DNA of 64,000 bases. Origin: JAGPUQ01 sp050179115. GTDB lineage: Bacteria; Pseudomonadota; Gammaproteobacteria; Pseudomonadales; Porticoccaceae. Below are positions 9,557-18,595 of this stretch, in pieces. The DNA lies in the NCBI GenBank assembly GCA_050179115.1, contig JBFXFL010000007.1, forward strand, positions 12,493 to 76,492. The letters are read 5' to 3'. Numbering within the stretch: the stretch's first letter is position 1; every line of letters begins with the position of its first letter. A model generated the notes under the pieces. The model was not told the DNA's origin. It did not search any database and saw only the letters and a program-made list of their open reading frames with translations. The position numbers and the translations under genes were made by a program.

Positions 9557-9654
9557 CATGGCGGGACGAGCCGCCGGTAAAGTGGGCGTTGATGACAGGT
9601 GGCGGTTCGGGGATCGGCGAAGCCACCGTGATGCGCTTTCAGAAGGCGACTGGG
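9557..9654 (+). pseudogene. remnant of a short-chain dehydrogenase (SDR) start
   Basis: After a good ribosome site (GGGAGG) an ATG begins MAGRAAGKV. One base appears to be missing at about position 9586, and in the next frame the text continues ALMTGGGSGIGEATVMRF, the TGxxxGIG cofactor motif of classical SDRs at the correct distance from the start. The match ends at about 9650; no YxxxK active site or later SDR sequence follows. This is therefore the N-terminal 30 codons of a dead dehydrogenase gene that once followed the hydrolases. Confidence 0.75.
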
Positions 9655-9730
9655 CAGCCTGACCGCCAGCACAATCTGTCTGGACCGGGCGCCGCCGGGT
9701 GGGCGGGGATAGACTCGCGCGGCCTACCTA

Positions 9731-9880
9731 CCGTGCAGGTGCCCGAAGGGCGTCACCGCGCACTCGGATCGCGGCAGCCAATACCGCGGTCCGGACTTCC
9801 CGCGACTGTTGAAGAAATTCGGCATGCGCTCCAGCATGAGCCGCAAGGGCGACCGGACCCCGGAGCAATTTGAGCAGCGC
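9731..9880 (+). mobile_element. fossil fragment of an IS3-family transposase (OrfB)
   Basis: One frame reads RCPKGVTAHSDRGSQY, then LLKKFGMRSSMSRKGD, matching the integrase-core region of IS3-family OrfB around the second catalytic Asp (the HSDRGSQY block). The CWDNA..E block with the catalytic Glu should come next but is absent. The frame instead jumps to TPEQFEQRKAA, resembling the OrfB C-terminal end, so an internal deletion of some 60 codons is inferred. No intact ends were identified. The rest of the 456-bp gap between hydrolase 3 and pbpG (9516-9971) shows nothing else coding. A small inverted repeat AGGATC...GATCCT near 9916-9933 may end pbpG transcripts. Confidence 0.7.
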
Positions 9881-9971
9881 AAGGCTGCACGGTCGGGTGT
9901 CGGTTTTAGGTGGGGAGGATCAAGCAAGATCCTTGTCGTGAACCAGTTGCCGGGGTCCGGGTCGCGCGGTT

Positions 9972-10841
9972 TCAGCGACTGGCGGAGAGCTGTGCCGGCG
10001 CGGATGTTTCCAGCCAGCGCCGTATACGGCCGGCATCGCCGACACGCGTGAGAGTCCCCGAGGAGTTCATCAGTACCATGACCACCGGCTTGCCCGTGAT
10101 GGTGGTTTGCATCACCAGGCAGCGCCCGGCCTCGCTGAGGTATCCGGTCTTGGTGATGTCAATGTCCCAGGCCGCGTTGCGCACCAACGGATTGGTGTTG
10201 CGATAGAGGGTCGGGTAACGGCCCACTTTGACGGTCAGCTCGCGCATCGTCGAAAAATTGCGGATCTGGGGATACCGACTCGCCGCCCTGACCATGCGCG
10301 CCAGATCCTCCGGCGTGGAGCGGTTATCTCCAGACAGTCCTGTCGCCTCCACAAAACGCGAATGCGTCATGCCCAGCGCCTTGGCCTTGCGGTTCATCGC
10401 CGCCACGCCGGCCGCTTTACCGCCCGGATAATTGCGCAACAACGCCGACGCAGCACGGTTTTCGGACGACATCAGCGCCAGCGCGAATGCCTGGCGGCGC
10501 GTCAGAACCGTACCCACGGCAAGTCGCGAGCTGCTGGCACGCAGGCGATCAACGTCGGCCTTGGTGATCTGGATGGTTTGGTCCAGCGACTGCTTGGCAT
10601 CGAGTACTACCATGGCAGTCATGAGTTTGGTGATCGAGGCAATGGGCAGGGTTTGTTGGGCATTTTTCTGGTAGAGCACCTCGCCGGTATCGGCGCGCAT
10701 CACCAATGCCGAGCGCGACTGGACTTGCGGTGCCTTCTGCTTGCCCGCCGCCGCCTCCGCGCTCCCGGCCGCCAGGACGCCGAGTGCCAGAGTCGCTGCC
10801 AGCAGGCTACCGAAGGTTGCGCGCACAGAGTAGCGGTTCAT
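9972..10841 (-). CDS. pbpG: D-alanyl-D-alanine endopeptidase (PBP7/8 type)
   Basis: A periplasmic serine peptidase of the S11 family that cuts D-Ala-mDAP cross-links in peptidoglycan. Length is 289 residues. A signal peptide (LLAATLALGVLAAGSAEA) is followed by the three penicillin-binding motifs: SITK (Ser69, Lys72), SEN (126-128) and KTG (231-233). It lacks the C-terminal beta domain and amphipathic anchor of PBP5/6, which favours PbpG over DacA/DacC. It is last in the minus-strand block, downstream of tilS with a 109-bp gap, so it may have its own promoter. Confidence 0.9.
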   Translation of the reverse strand: MNRYSVRATFGSLLAATLALGVLAAGSAEAAAGKQKAPQVQSRSALVMRADTGEVLYQKNAQQTLPIASITKLMTAMVVLDAKQSLDQTIQITKADVDRLRASSSRLAVGTVLTRRQAFALALMSSENRAASALLRNYPGGKAAGVAAMNRKAKALGMTHSRFVEATGLSGDNRSTPEDLARMVRAASRYPQIRNFSTMRELTVKVGRYPTLYRNTNPLVRNAAWDIDITKTGYLSEAGRCLVMQTTITGKPVVMVLMNSSGTLTRVGDAGRIRRWLETSAPAQLSASR

Positions 10842-10950
10842 GATCGTCCTCGAATGGGGTGAGGCGGGGCCGTCACGCCTCTACCCGCCCAGTATCCTCA
10901 AATTCGCATCAATTTCCAGCGATAACACGCTGTCTTTGAATATTTTTTCA

Positions 10951-12279
10951 TTAGAGCACCGGACAACGCCATTCCGGCAGCCAGCCAGGCTCGCCGATCC
11001 CGGCAGCGGCGGACTGGCAGACGAACAAGTCACCTACCGCAACCAGTTCTCCGTCGCGCTCCATCAGGGGCACCCGATCCCGCAACCAGGGCTCAAGAGC
11101 CTGCTCCAGCAGCACTTTCTTCAGGGTATTGGAGGCGCCACGCCCCTGGGGATGGACGCGCTCCCCGCCCCGTCGATAACGAACGCTGAGCCGGGCGCCC
11201 GGCAAGGTAACACGCAATCCATGCCCAAGCGCTGGCTGGGCGCTGAGACGAGCGCCATCCGGCAGTTCGAGCGGCATTTCCGGCGACCACGACCAGGGGC
11301 CCCGGTCGCGAGACGGAGCTGCACCCCAATGAGCAGGCAGCAGGTAAAGCCGATTGCGGAAACGCCGCCATTGTCCGCCCGGCCATTCCACCAGCGGGGT
11401 CGCGTCCGGAGCGGCGCCGATCAGGTCGCGAAACAGGGCGTCGAGGACAGGTGCACCAGGTTCCCGACCGGTCGCCTCCGGCAGTTGCCAGTGGCGCAGC
11501 AGATTGCGTTGTCGATGCGTCGCCAGCGCGGCCAGTCCGGCCAGGCTCAGGCTGCGCCCGACCCGTTCGGGGCGTTCGTCGAGACCCGCCAGGTCGATCG
11601 CGGCCAGATCCTGCCCCAATTCCGCTGTCACCCGGGTCTGGTCGGCGCCCCGCTGAAGCCGCGCCACGGCATCCGGCCAGCGCGCGGTCAGGGTGGGCAG
11701 GACACGGTGACGCAGATAGTTGCGGTCGAAATCGAGGCGCGCATTGCTCTCATCCTCGATCCAGTCAAGGCAATGGCGCACGGCGTAGTCGCGCAGCACT
11801 GCGCGGGGGATGTCGAGCAGCGGGCGCAGTAGCCAACCGCGGCCGAGCGGGCGCGCGACCGGCATCCCCGCGGGAACGCCAGTCCGCAGCAGCCGGTACA
11901 ACAGGGTTTCGGCCTGATCATCGGCATGGTGGCCGAATAGCAGCAGATCGCCGTGCTCCAGCTGGCTTTTGAACACCGCGTAACGCGCGGCTCTGGCGCT
12001 GGCCTCAAGGCCTTGCGGACCGGGAGCCACCGTCACCCGCTCGGTGTGGCAGGCGATGCCCAGCGCGTCGCACACGCGCCGGCAGTGTGTTTCCCAGTGA
12101 TTGGCCTGCGGCGACAAGCCGTGATTGACGTGCACGGCGCGCAGCGGCTCCGGCCCCCGCCGACGCCACAGCAGGTGCAGCAGAACATGGGAATCCATGC
12201 CGCCGCTGTACGCGATCAGAATGCGGGTCGCGGGTCGCGACGCCAGCGCCGCGGCGAGCACGGTGTCGAGATCGGTCAC
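10951..12279 (-). CDS. tilS: tRNA(Ile)-lysidine synthetase TilS
   Basis: TilS attaches lysine to C34 of the CAU-anticodon tRNA-Ile so that it reads AUA. It is a PP-loop ATPase with SGGMDS at residues 25-30, followed by VHVNHGLSPQA and FGHHADDQAETLLYRLLRG-like blocks (here LLRTGVPAG). Middle and C-terminal substrate-binding domains (TilS_C) end with DLFVCQSA. Length is 442 residues (E. coli 432). The start is GTG at 12279, 25 bp after the accA stop. Essential in nearly all bacteria. Confidence 0.95.
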   Translation of the reverse strand: MTDLDTVLAAALASRPATRILIAYSGGMDSHVLLHLLWRRRGPEPLRAVHVNHGLSPQANHWETHCRRVCDALGIACHTERVTVAPGPQGLEASARAARYAVFKSQLEHGDLLLFGHHADDQAETLLYRLLRTGVPAGMPVARPLGRGWLLRPLLDIPRAVLRDYAVRHCLDWIEDESNARLDFDRNYLRHRVLPTLTARWPDAVARLQRGADQTRVTAELGQDLAAIDLAGLDERPERVGRSLSLAGLAALATHRQRNLLRHWQLPEATGREPGAPVLDALFRDLIGAAPDATPLVEWPGGQWRRFRNRLYLLPAHWGAAPSRDRGPWSWSPEMPLELPDGARLSAQPALGHGLRVTLPGARLSVRYRRGGERVHPQGRGASNTLKKVLLEQALEPWLRDRVPLMERDGELVAVGDLFVCQSAAAGIGEPGWLPEWRCPVL

Positions 12280-12304
12280 GACAACCCCGGCATCAACGGG
12301 CGCA

Positions 12305-13255
12305 TCAGGGATTGCCGTAGGACATCAGGCGCTGGAAGCGCCGCTCCACCAGCGTGTCGATCGGTTCCGCGCACAGGCGGTCGAGCTGGGCGGCAAGGCG
12401 GGTGCGCAGGGTCGTCGCCATGGTGCCGAGGTCGCGATGCGCGCCGCCCAAGGGTTCGGGGATGGTCTCATCGACGATACCCAGTTCCTCCAGCACCTTG
12501 GAGGTGACGCCCATGGCTTCGGCAGCAAGCGGCGCTTTCTCGGCGGTTTTCCAGATGATGTTGGCGCAGCCTTCCGGTGAGATCACGAAATAGGTCGAGT
12601 ATTGCAGCATGTTCAGCCAGTCGCCGACGCCGATGGCGATGGCCCCACCGGAGCTGCCCTCACCAATCACCGTGCAGATGATCGGAGTGCGCAGCCGCGA
12701 CATCACCGCGAGGTTCTGGGCGATCGCCTGACTGATCCCGCGCTCTTCGGAATCGATGCCCGGGTACGCACCGGGCGTGTCGATGAGGGTGAGCACCGGC
12801 AGCGAGAAACGTTCGGCAAGCTCCATCAGGCGCAGCGCCTTGCGGTATCCCTCGGGTTTGGGCATGCCGAAGTTGCGACGGATTTTTTCGGTGATGCCGC
12901 GGCCTTTTTCCTCGGCAATAACCACCACGGGCCGATCATCGATGCGCGCCACGCCGCCGATGATCGCCCGATCATCGCCAAAGTGACGGTCACCGTGGAG
13001 TTCATCGAACTCGGTGAAGAGCAGCGGGATGTAGTCGCTGGCGTAGGGGCGCAACGGGTGACGAGCGATCTGCACCACCTGCCAGGACGACAGATTGGTG
13101 TAGATGCTCTCGGTCAGCTTGCGGGATTTTTCCCGCAGCGTGGTGATCTCGGCGGCAATGTTGAGCGCGTTGTCGTCGCTGACGAGCTGGAGTTCTTCAA
13201 TCTTGGCTTCCAGCACGGCGATGGGTTGTTCGAAATCCAGATAATCGAGATTCAT
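12305..13255 (-). CDS. accA: acetyl-CoA carboxylase carboxyltransferase subunit alpha
   Basis: The alpha subunit of the carboxyltransferase that, with AccD, moves the carboxyl group from biotin-BCCP to acetyl-CoA, the first committed step of fatty-acid synthesis. It has 316 residues (E. coli 319), starting MNLDYLDFEQPI at the ATG at 13255. The Clp/crotonase-fold core shows RNFGMPKPEGYRKALRLM, DTPGAYPGIDSEERGQ-like (here RGISQAIAQNL) and GEGSSGGAIAIGVGD, the oxyanion and acetyl-CoA site. It directly follows dnaE, as in E. coli. Confidence 0.97.
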   Translation of the reverse strand: MNLDYLDFEQPIAVLEAKIEELQLVSDDNALNIAAEITTLREKSRKLTESIYTNLSSWQVVQIARHPLRPYASDYIPLLFTEFDELHGDRHFGDDRAIIGGVARIDDRPVVVIAEEKGRGITEKIRRNFGMPKPEGYRKALRLMELAERFSLPVLTLIDTPGAYPGIDSEERGISQAIAQNLAVMSRLRTPIICTVIGEGSSGGAIAIGVGDWLNMLQYSTYFVISPEGCANIIWKTAEKAPLAAEAMGVTSKVLEELGIVDETIPEPLGGAHRDLGTMATTLRTRLAAQLDRLCAEPIDTLVERRFQRLMSYGNP

Positions 13256-13295
13256 TGAAAAATCCAGTGGCCCTCCGCCGCAGCGGGCGGAGCTA

Positions 13296-16200
13296 TCAGT
13301 AGTTGAGTTGCAGGCTGTCGCGACCGAAATTATCCCGCAGCCGGTGAAGGAGTTCATCCGCGGGATTCAGTGCCCAGTCCGGTGGCAGCGCAATCTCGCC
13401 CATGGCGCCGGCGCGGCGATAGCGCAGCCGCAGCGGGCAACTACCCCGCCGGTAGGGCGCGAGAATATCGGCCAACTGCGCTGCCCCAGCGGGGCCGATG
13501 CGGTCGCCGCGCAATTCCAGCACCAGGCTTTTCAGCGCGGCGCAGCGCGCCTCGGCCAGGGTGTTGACGCCATCGGCACGCATCTTGAGCCCGCCGCTGT
13601 AGTCGTCTTCGCTGACCTGGCCCTCGACGACGAGAATGGCATCGCGAGCCAGTTTTTCCCGGTGCTCGCGGTACAGTTCGGCAAACACCGCCACCTCGAT
13701 GCGACCACTGCGGTCATCCAGGGTGATGAAACACATGGTGTCGCCACGCCGGGTCTTCATGGTGCGGGTACCGACCACCAACCCCACCAGACGCTGGGCT
13801 TCGCGCCCGGCACGCAGCGCGGCAATGCGCAGCGGGACCAGGCGCTCCAGTTCATCGACGTACTCGTCGAGGGGATGCCCGGTCAGGTAGAGCCCGAGCG
13901 TCTCCTTCTCACCGCGCAGGCGCTCGGCCACACCGAATCCCGGCACGGTCGCGTAGGCCGCGTAGCCCCGCCGCGTCGCCCGCTGTGTGGGCACGCCACC
14001 GAACAAATCGCCGATGCCGGCGTCCAGATTGCGGGCCTGCTGTTCCGCCAGACGTACCGCCTCATCCGTGGCCGCGAACAGCACGGCACGGCGATAACCG
14101 ATATCGGCGTCGGTCCCGAACGCATCCTGCTCCGGGCCCAGGGTGTCCATGGCGCCGGCGCGAATGAGCGCGTCGAGCGCGCGCTTGTTGAGCCGGCGCG
14201 AATCGACACGGGCACAAAAATCGAACAGGTCGAGGAAGGGCCCACCGGCTTCGCGGGCCGCGATGATGGCATCCACCGGCCCCTGCCCGAGACCCTTGAT
14301 CGCACCGAGTCCGTAGATGACGCAGCCATCCGTGGCGACCGAGAACTGATAGAGCCCGGCGTTGACATCCGGCGGCACGACCTCGAGCGCCAGCGCCCGG
14401 CATTCGTCGATGAGCGTAACCACCTTGTCGGTGTTCTGCATGTCGGCGGACAACACCGCCGCCATGAACGCCGCCGGATAATGGGCCTTGAGCCAGGCCG
14501 TCTGATACGCGAGCAGCGCATAGGCCGCCGAGTGCGATTTGTTGAAGCCGTAGCCCGCAAATTTCTCCATCAGGTCGAAGATGTTTTCCGCCAGCTCCGC
14601 GGCGATGCCGTTGGCGATGGCGCCCGCGCGAAAAATCGCGCGCTGCTCGGCCATTTCCTCGGCTTTCTTTTTGCCCATGGCGCGACGCAGCAGGTCAGCC
14701 TCGCCGAGGGAATAACCGCCCAGTACCTGGGCGATCTGCATCACCTGCTCCTGATACAGGATGATGCCGTAGGTGGGTTCGAGCACCGGCTTGAGGGCGG
14801 GGTGCTGGTATTTCGGATGCGGATAAGCCACCGGCTGCCGGCCGTGCTTGCGGTCGATGAAGTCGTCCACCATGCCCGACTGCAACGGGCCCGGCCGAAA
14901 CAGGGCCACCAGCGCCACGATATCCTCGAAGCGGCTCGGCTTGAGGCGCAGGATGAGTTCGCGGATGCCGCGCGATTCCAGCTGGAACACCGCCGTGGTG
15001 CGCGCCTTTTGCAGGAGCACATAGGTCGCCGGATCGTCGAGGGGAATAGCGGCGATCACGATCGGCGCTGCGCCGGTACGCGCCCGTTCGCGATTGGCGT
15101 TGCGTACCGCCCAGTCGATGATGGTCAGGGTGCGTAGGCCGAGGAAGTCGAACTTCACCAGACCCACGCGCTCGACATCGTCCTTGTCGAACTGGGTCAC
15201 CAGGCCTTCGCCGGCGGCATCGCAATAGAGCGGCGCAAAGTCGGTGATGGCGCCGGGCGCGATGACCACGCCGCCCGCGTGTTTGCCGGCGTTGCGCGTC
15301 AGACCTTCGAGCTGGAGTGCCATGTCCCAGATTTCCTGGGCCTCGTCATCGCCGGCCAGAAAATCGCGCAGCACTTCTTCCTGTTCGCGCGCCTTTTCCA
15401 GGGTGATGCCCAGTTCGTTGGGGATCATTTTCGACAGCTTGTCGGCTAGCCCGTACGACTTGCCCTGCACTCGAGCCACATCGCGCACCACCGCCTTGGC
15501 GGCCATGGTGCCGAAGGTGATGATCTGGGACACCGCCTCGCGGCCGTAGCGATCCGCCACATAGGCGATCACGCGGTCGCGGTTGTCCATGCAAAAGTCG
15601 ATGTCGAAATCGGGCATCGACACGCGCTCGGGATTGAGAAAGCGCTCGAACAGCAGGTCGTAGGCGAGCGGGTCGAGATCGGTGATCTCGAGCGCATAGG
15701 CCACCAACGAGCCAGCGCCGGAACCGCGTCCCGGACCCACGGGAATGTCGTTGGCCTTGGCCCAGCGGATGAAGTCCATCACGATCAGGAAATAACCCGC
15801 GAACCCCATCTGTTCGATGATGCCGATCTCGAATTCCAGCCGCGCGCTGTAGCGCGTGCGCTGCTCCTGGTAATCGGGCCGCACGGGATCCAGCAGCACC
15901 GCCAGGCGCCGCTCCAGCCCTTCGGCGGCAACCCGGCGAAAAAACTCGGCGGCCGACATGCCGGCCGGCACCGGGTATTCCGGCAGCCGCACCTGGTCCA
16001 GCCGCAGTTCCAGATTGCAGCGCCGGGCGATCTCGACGCTGTTGGCGAGCGCCTCGGGCAGGTCGTCGAACAGTTCCACCATCTCGGCGGGCGAGCGCAG
16101 ATACTGGCGGTCGCTGTAGCGGCGCTCGCGGCGCGGATCGTTGAGGGTACGGCTCTCGTTGATGCACACCCGTGCCTCGTGGGCATCGAACTGGTCGGGC

Positions 16201-16817
16201 GCGAGAAAACGCACATCATTGGTGGCGACCACGGGGCAGTCGTGCGCGGCGGCAAGGGCCACGGCGCGATGCAGATACTCGTCCTCGTCGGGGCGGCCGG
16301 TGCGATGCAGTTCGAGGTAGTAACGCTCCGGGAAGTCTGTCAGCCAGCCCCGCAACAGCGCTGCGGCGTCTTCGCGCTGGCTGAGCAGCGCCTGCCCCAC
16401 GTCGCCGAAGCGGCCTCCCGAGAGCGCGATCAGACCCTCGCTCGCGGCCCTGATCCAGTCCCGGCGCAAGGTCGGCCGACCCTGGACCTGACCTTCCAGA
16501 TAACCGCGCGACATGAGGCGTGTGAGGTTGCGGTACCCGATTTCATTTTGTACCAGCAGGGTGAGTCGCGCCGGCGCGGCACCATTGGCGTCAACCACGG
16601 TGAACTCGGCCCCGCAGATGGGCTTGAGACCCCGGCGCTCGGCGGCTTCATAGAATTTCACCAGCGCGAAAAAATTGCAGACGTCGGTCAGCGCGACCGC
16701 CGGCATCCCCAGTTCGGCGGTGCGCTCGACCAGCTCGTCGATGCGGACCAGACCGTCCACCAGCGAATACTCACTGTGGACGCTGAGGTGGATGAATTGC
16801 GGTTCAGAAACGGTCAT
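13296..16817 (-). CDS. dnaE: DNA polymerase III subunit alpha
   Basis: The catalytic subunit of the replicative polymerase, 1173 residues (E. coli 1160). Domains in order: N-terminal PHP domain (FIHLSVHSEYSLVDG), the C-family polymerase core with the metal-binding aspartates in MPDFDIDFCMDNRD, the fingers and palm (GPGRGSGAGSLVAY, KFDFLGLRTLTIID), the tandem HhH region, an OB fold (RIEVAVF) and a tau-binding C-terminus. The ATG at 16817 begins MTVSEPQFIHL. fabH ends 7 bp upstream, so dnaE is probably read in the same transcript as the lipid genes. Confidence 0.98.
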   Translation of the reverse strand: MTVSEPQFIHLSVHSEYSLVDGLVRIDELVERTAELGMPAVALTDVCNFFALVKFYEAAERRGLKPICGAEFTVVDANGAAPARLTLLVQNEIGYRNLTRLMSRGYLEGQVQGRPTLRRDWIRAASEGLIALSGGRFGDVGQALLSQREDAAALLRGWLTDFPERYYLELHRTGRPDEDEYLHRAVALAAAHDCPVVATNDVRFLAPDQFDAHEARVCINESRTLNDPRRERRYSDRQYLRSPAEMVELFDDLPEALANSVEIARRCNLELRLDQVRLPEYPVPAGMSAAEFFRRVAAEGLERRLAVLLDPVRPDYQEQRTRYSARLEFEIGIIEQMGFAGYFLIVMDFIRWAKANDIPVGPGRGSGAGSLVAYALEITDLDPLAYDLLFERFLNPERVSMPDFDIDFCMDNRDRVIAYVADRYGREAVSQIITFGTMAAKAVVRDVARVQGKSYGLADKLSKMIPNELGITLEKAREQEEVLRDFLAGDDEAQEIWDMALQLEGLTRNAGKHAGGVVIAPGAITDFAPLYCDAAGEGLVTQFDKDDVERVGLVKFDFLGLRTLTIIDWAVRNANRERARTGAAPIVIAAIPLDDPATYVLLQKARTTAVFQLESRGIRELILRLKPSRFEDIVALVALFRPGPLQSGMVDDFIDRKHGRQPVAYPHPKYQHPALKPVLEPTYGIILYQEQVMQIAQVLGGYSLGEADLLRRAMGKKKAEEMAEQRAIFRAGAIANGIAAELAENIFDLMEKFAGYGFNKSHSAAYALLAYQTAWLKAHYPAAFMAAVLSADMQNTDKVVTLIDECRALALEVVPPDVNAGLYQFSVATDGCVIYGLGAIKGLGQGPVDAIIAAREAGGPFLDLFDFCARVDSRRLNKRALDALIRAGAMDTLGPEQDAFGTDADIGYRRAVLFAATDEAVRLAEQQARNLDAGIGDLFGGVPTQRATRRGYAAYATVPGFGVAERLRGEKETLGLYLTGHPLDEYVDELERLVPLRIAALRAGREAQRLVGLVVGTRTMKTRRGDTMCFITLDDRSGRIEVAVFAELYREHREKLARDAILVVEGQVSEDDYSGGLKMRADGVNTLAEARCAALKSLVLELRGDRIGPAGAAQLADILAPYRRGSCPLRLRYRRAGAMGEIALPPDWALNPADELLHRLRDNFGRDSLQLNY

Positions 16818-16824
16818 CCGCAGG

Positions 16825-17901
16825 TCAGATGCCCTGCCGCGCCCGCCGCGCGATGGCAGCCCGGGTGAGCTCGAGACCGGTCTTGTCACACGGCGGCAGT
16901 TCGATGTCCGAGGTGCCGAGCGGCGTCACGCGCTGGCCCCACCGGAGCAAACTCGCGGCCCAGGTCAGGCCGGCGCCAAACGCCGTGAAGAGGATGGTCA
17001 TGCCGGGTTTGACGCGGCCATCCTCCAGTGCTTCGCAAAGAGCGATGGGAATCGAGCTGGTGGAGGTGTTGGCGTATTTCTCCAGGGTCAGCACGACCTT
17101 GTCCGAGCTCACGCCCAGGCGCCGCACTACCGCTTCCACGATGCGGAGATTGGCCTGGTGGGGCACCACCAGGTCGAGCTCAGGCAGCCGGACCCCACCC
17201 TGGGCCAATACCGCCTCACAGGCATCGCCCATGCCCTTGACGGCATGTTTGAAAATTTCAGGCCCGCTGAAGTCGATGGAAATATCGAGCGGCCGGTGCT
17301 GCGCGATGGCATCCAGGCCGAAATCGGGGATCGCCAGCAACTCCCGGGTACCGGGTACACAACCGAGCTTACCGGCAAAAAATCCACTTTCGCGCGCCGA
17401 TGCCTGTAGCACGAAAGCGCCGGCGCCGTCGCCAAACAGGACGGCCGATTCGCGCCGCGACCAGTTCATCAACGAACTCAGGCGCTCCGAACCGATGACC
17501 AGAGCCGTGCGGATACTGCCGGCACGGATCATGTCCGAAACCATATTGAATGCGTAGAGAAAACCACTGCACGCCGCATTGAGGTCCAGTACCCCGGCGT
17601 GCATGGCCCCGAGCCGGTTCTGGACGATGGAGGCAGTATTGGGCACCAGTTCGTCGGGCGAGCTGGTGGCGTAGACGATCATGTCCACATCGGCCGCGGC
17701 GATACCCGCGGCCGCCAGTGCGCGGGCACCTGCGACTACACCCAGTTCAGCGCCCATGACATGGCTGATGCGACGCTCGCGGATACCGCTGCGGCTGAAG
17801 ATCCACTCATCCGAGGTGTCCATGATCGTTTCGATATCACGATTGGACAGGACGGCGGGAGGTAAACAGCGTCCCCATCCGGTGATTTCGGCGTAAATCA
17901 T
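16825..17901 (-). CDS. beta-ketoacyl-ACP synthase III family protein
   Basis: A FabH-type condensing enzyme of 358 residues. The triad is intact: Cys111 in NAACSGFLYAF, His248 in VPHQANLR and Asn278 in YANTSTSSIP. The N-terminal TSDEWIFSRSGIRERRI block is the CoA and phosphopantetheine entry. It is about 40 residues longer than E. coli FabH, with a tail after the GAGLTWAASLLRW motif containing ELPPCDKTGLEL. The tail resembles the longer KAS III paralogs of pseudomonads, one of which primes synthesis from octanoyl-CoA, so the acyl specificity is uncertain. It sits between rnhB and dnaE, an uncommon position; no other fab genes adjoin except fabZ 2.7 kb away. Confidence 0.88.
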   Translation of the reverse strand: MIYAEITGWGRCLPPAVLSNRDIETIMDTSDEWIFSRSGIRERRISHVMGAELGVVAGARALAAAGIAAADVDMIVYATSSPDELVPNTASIVQNRLGAMHAGVLDLNAACSGFLYAFNMVSDMIRAGSIRTALVIGSERLSSLMNWSRRESAVLFGDGAGAFVLQASARESGFFAGKLGCVPGTRELLAIPDFGLDAIAQHRPLDISIDFSGPEIFKHAVKGMGDACEAVLAQGGVRLPELDLVVPHQANLRIVEAVVRRLGVSSDKVVLTLEKYANTSTSSIPIALCEALEDGRVKPGMTILFTAFGAGLTWAASLLRWGQRVTPLGTSDIELPPCDKTGLELTRAAIARRARQGI

Positions 17902-17992
17902 GGAGCTTCCGGGCTGCATCTGGGGCTTTGGACTATGCCGGGATTATCCGGCACATGCGGCACGCGCGCAACGCGAATCCCTGTTTCCCCAT

Positions 17993-18595
17993 TTAACGGC
18001 GCGCCGACGCCGATGCCGCCCTCCGCACCGGACCGAACGACTGCCGATGCCAGGGACAGGGTCCATGACGGGCGAGCGCGTCGCAATGCTCACCGGTGGG
18101 ATAGCCCTTGTGGCGAGCAAAGCCATAGCCGGGATACAGCCGGTCCAGCGCCACCATTTCCCGATCCCGGGTGACCTTGGCGACAATGGCCGCCGCGCTG
18201 ATACAGGGAACCCGCGCGTCGCCCCGCACAATGGCCTCGGACGGATGTTGCCAGTCCGGCAGCCGGTTGCCGTCCACCATCACGAAACCGGGTACCAGCG
18301 CGAGGCCAGCGACCGCACGCTCCATGGCCAGCAGCGTCGCCTGCAAGATGTTGTGCTTATCGATTTCAGCGACGCTCGCGCGCCCGACCGCCCAGGCACT
18401 GGCGTTGGCGAGAATGTCGCCATACAGGACTTCGCGCCGCGCCGCACTGAGTGACTTGGAGTCGGCAAGGCCGGTGATGGGACGCGCGGGATCCAGGATG
18501 ACCGCCGCCGCCAACACATCACCCGCCAAGCAGCCACGGCCGACCTCGTCGACGCCGGCAAGCCGTACACCACCGTAACTCCGCCCTGCGGTCAT
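17993..18595 (-). CDS. rnhB: ribonuclease HII
   Basis: Cleaves RNA in RNA-DNA hybrids, including single ribonucleotides in DNA. It has 200 residues (E. coli 198). The GVDEVGRGCLAG motif supplies Asp16 and Glu17; the third acidic block is MVDGNRLP, and ISAAAIVAKVTRDREM with YGFARHKGYPTGEH completes the family pattern. The ATG overlaps the lpxB stop (ATGA), matching the lpxB-rnhB coupling seen in other gammaproteobacteria. About 90 bp separate it from the following KAS III gene. Confidence 0.96.
   Translation of the reverse strand: MTAGRSYGGVRLAGVDEVGRGCLAGDVLAAAVILDPARPITGLADSKSLSAARREVLYGDILANASAWAVGRASVAEIDKHNILQATLLAMERAVAGLALVPGFVMVDGNRLPDWQHPSEAIVRGDARVPCISAAAIVAKVTRDREMVALDRLYPGYGFARHKGYPTGEHCDALARHGPCPWHRQSFGPVRRAASASARR

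Noticed and set aside
13308..15137. 609-codon open frame opposite dnaE
   Set aside because: Same reason: dnaE is intact on the other strand, and the translation is low in hydrophobic order and without domain signatures.
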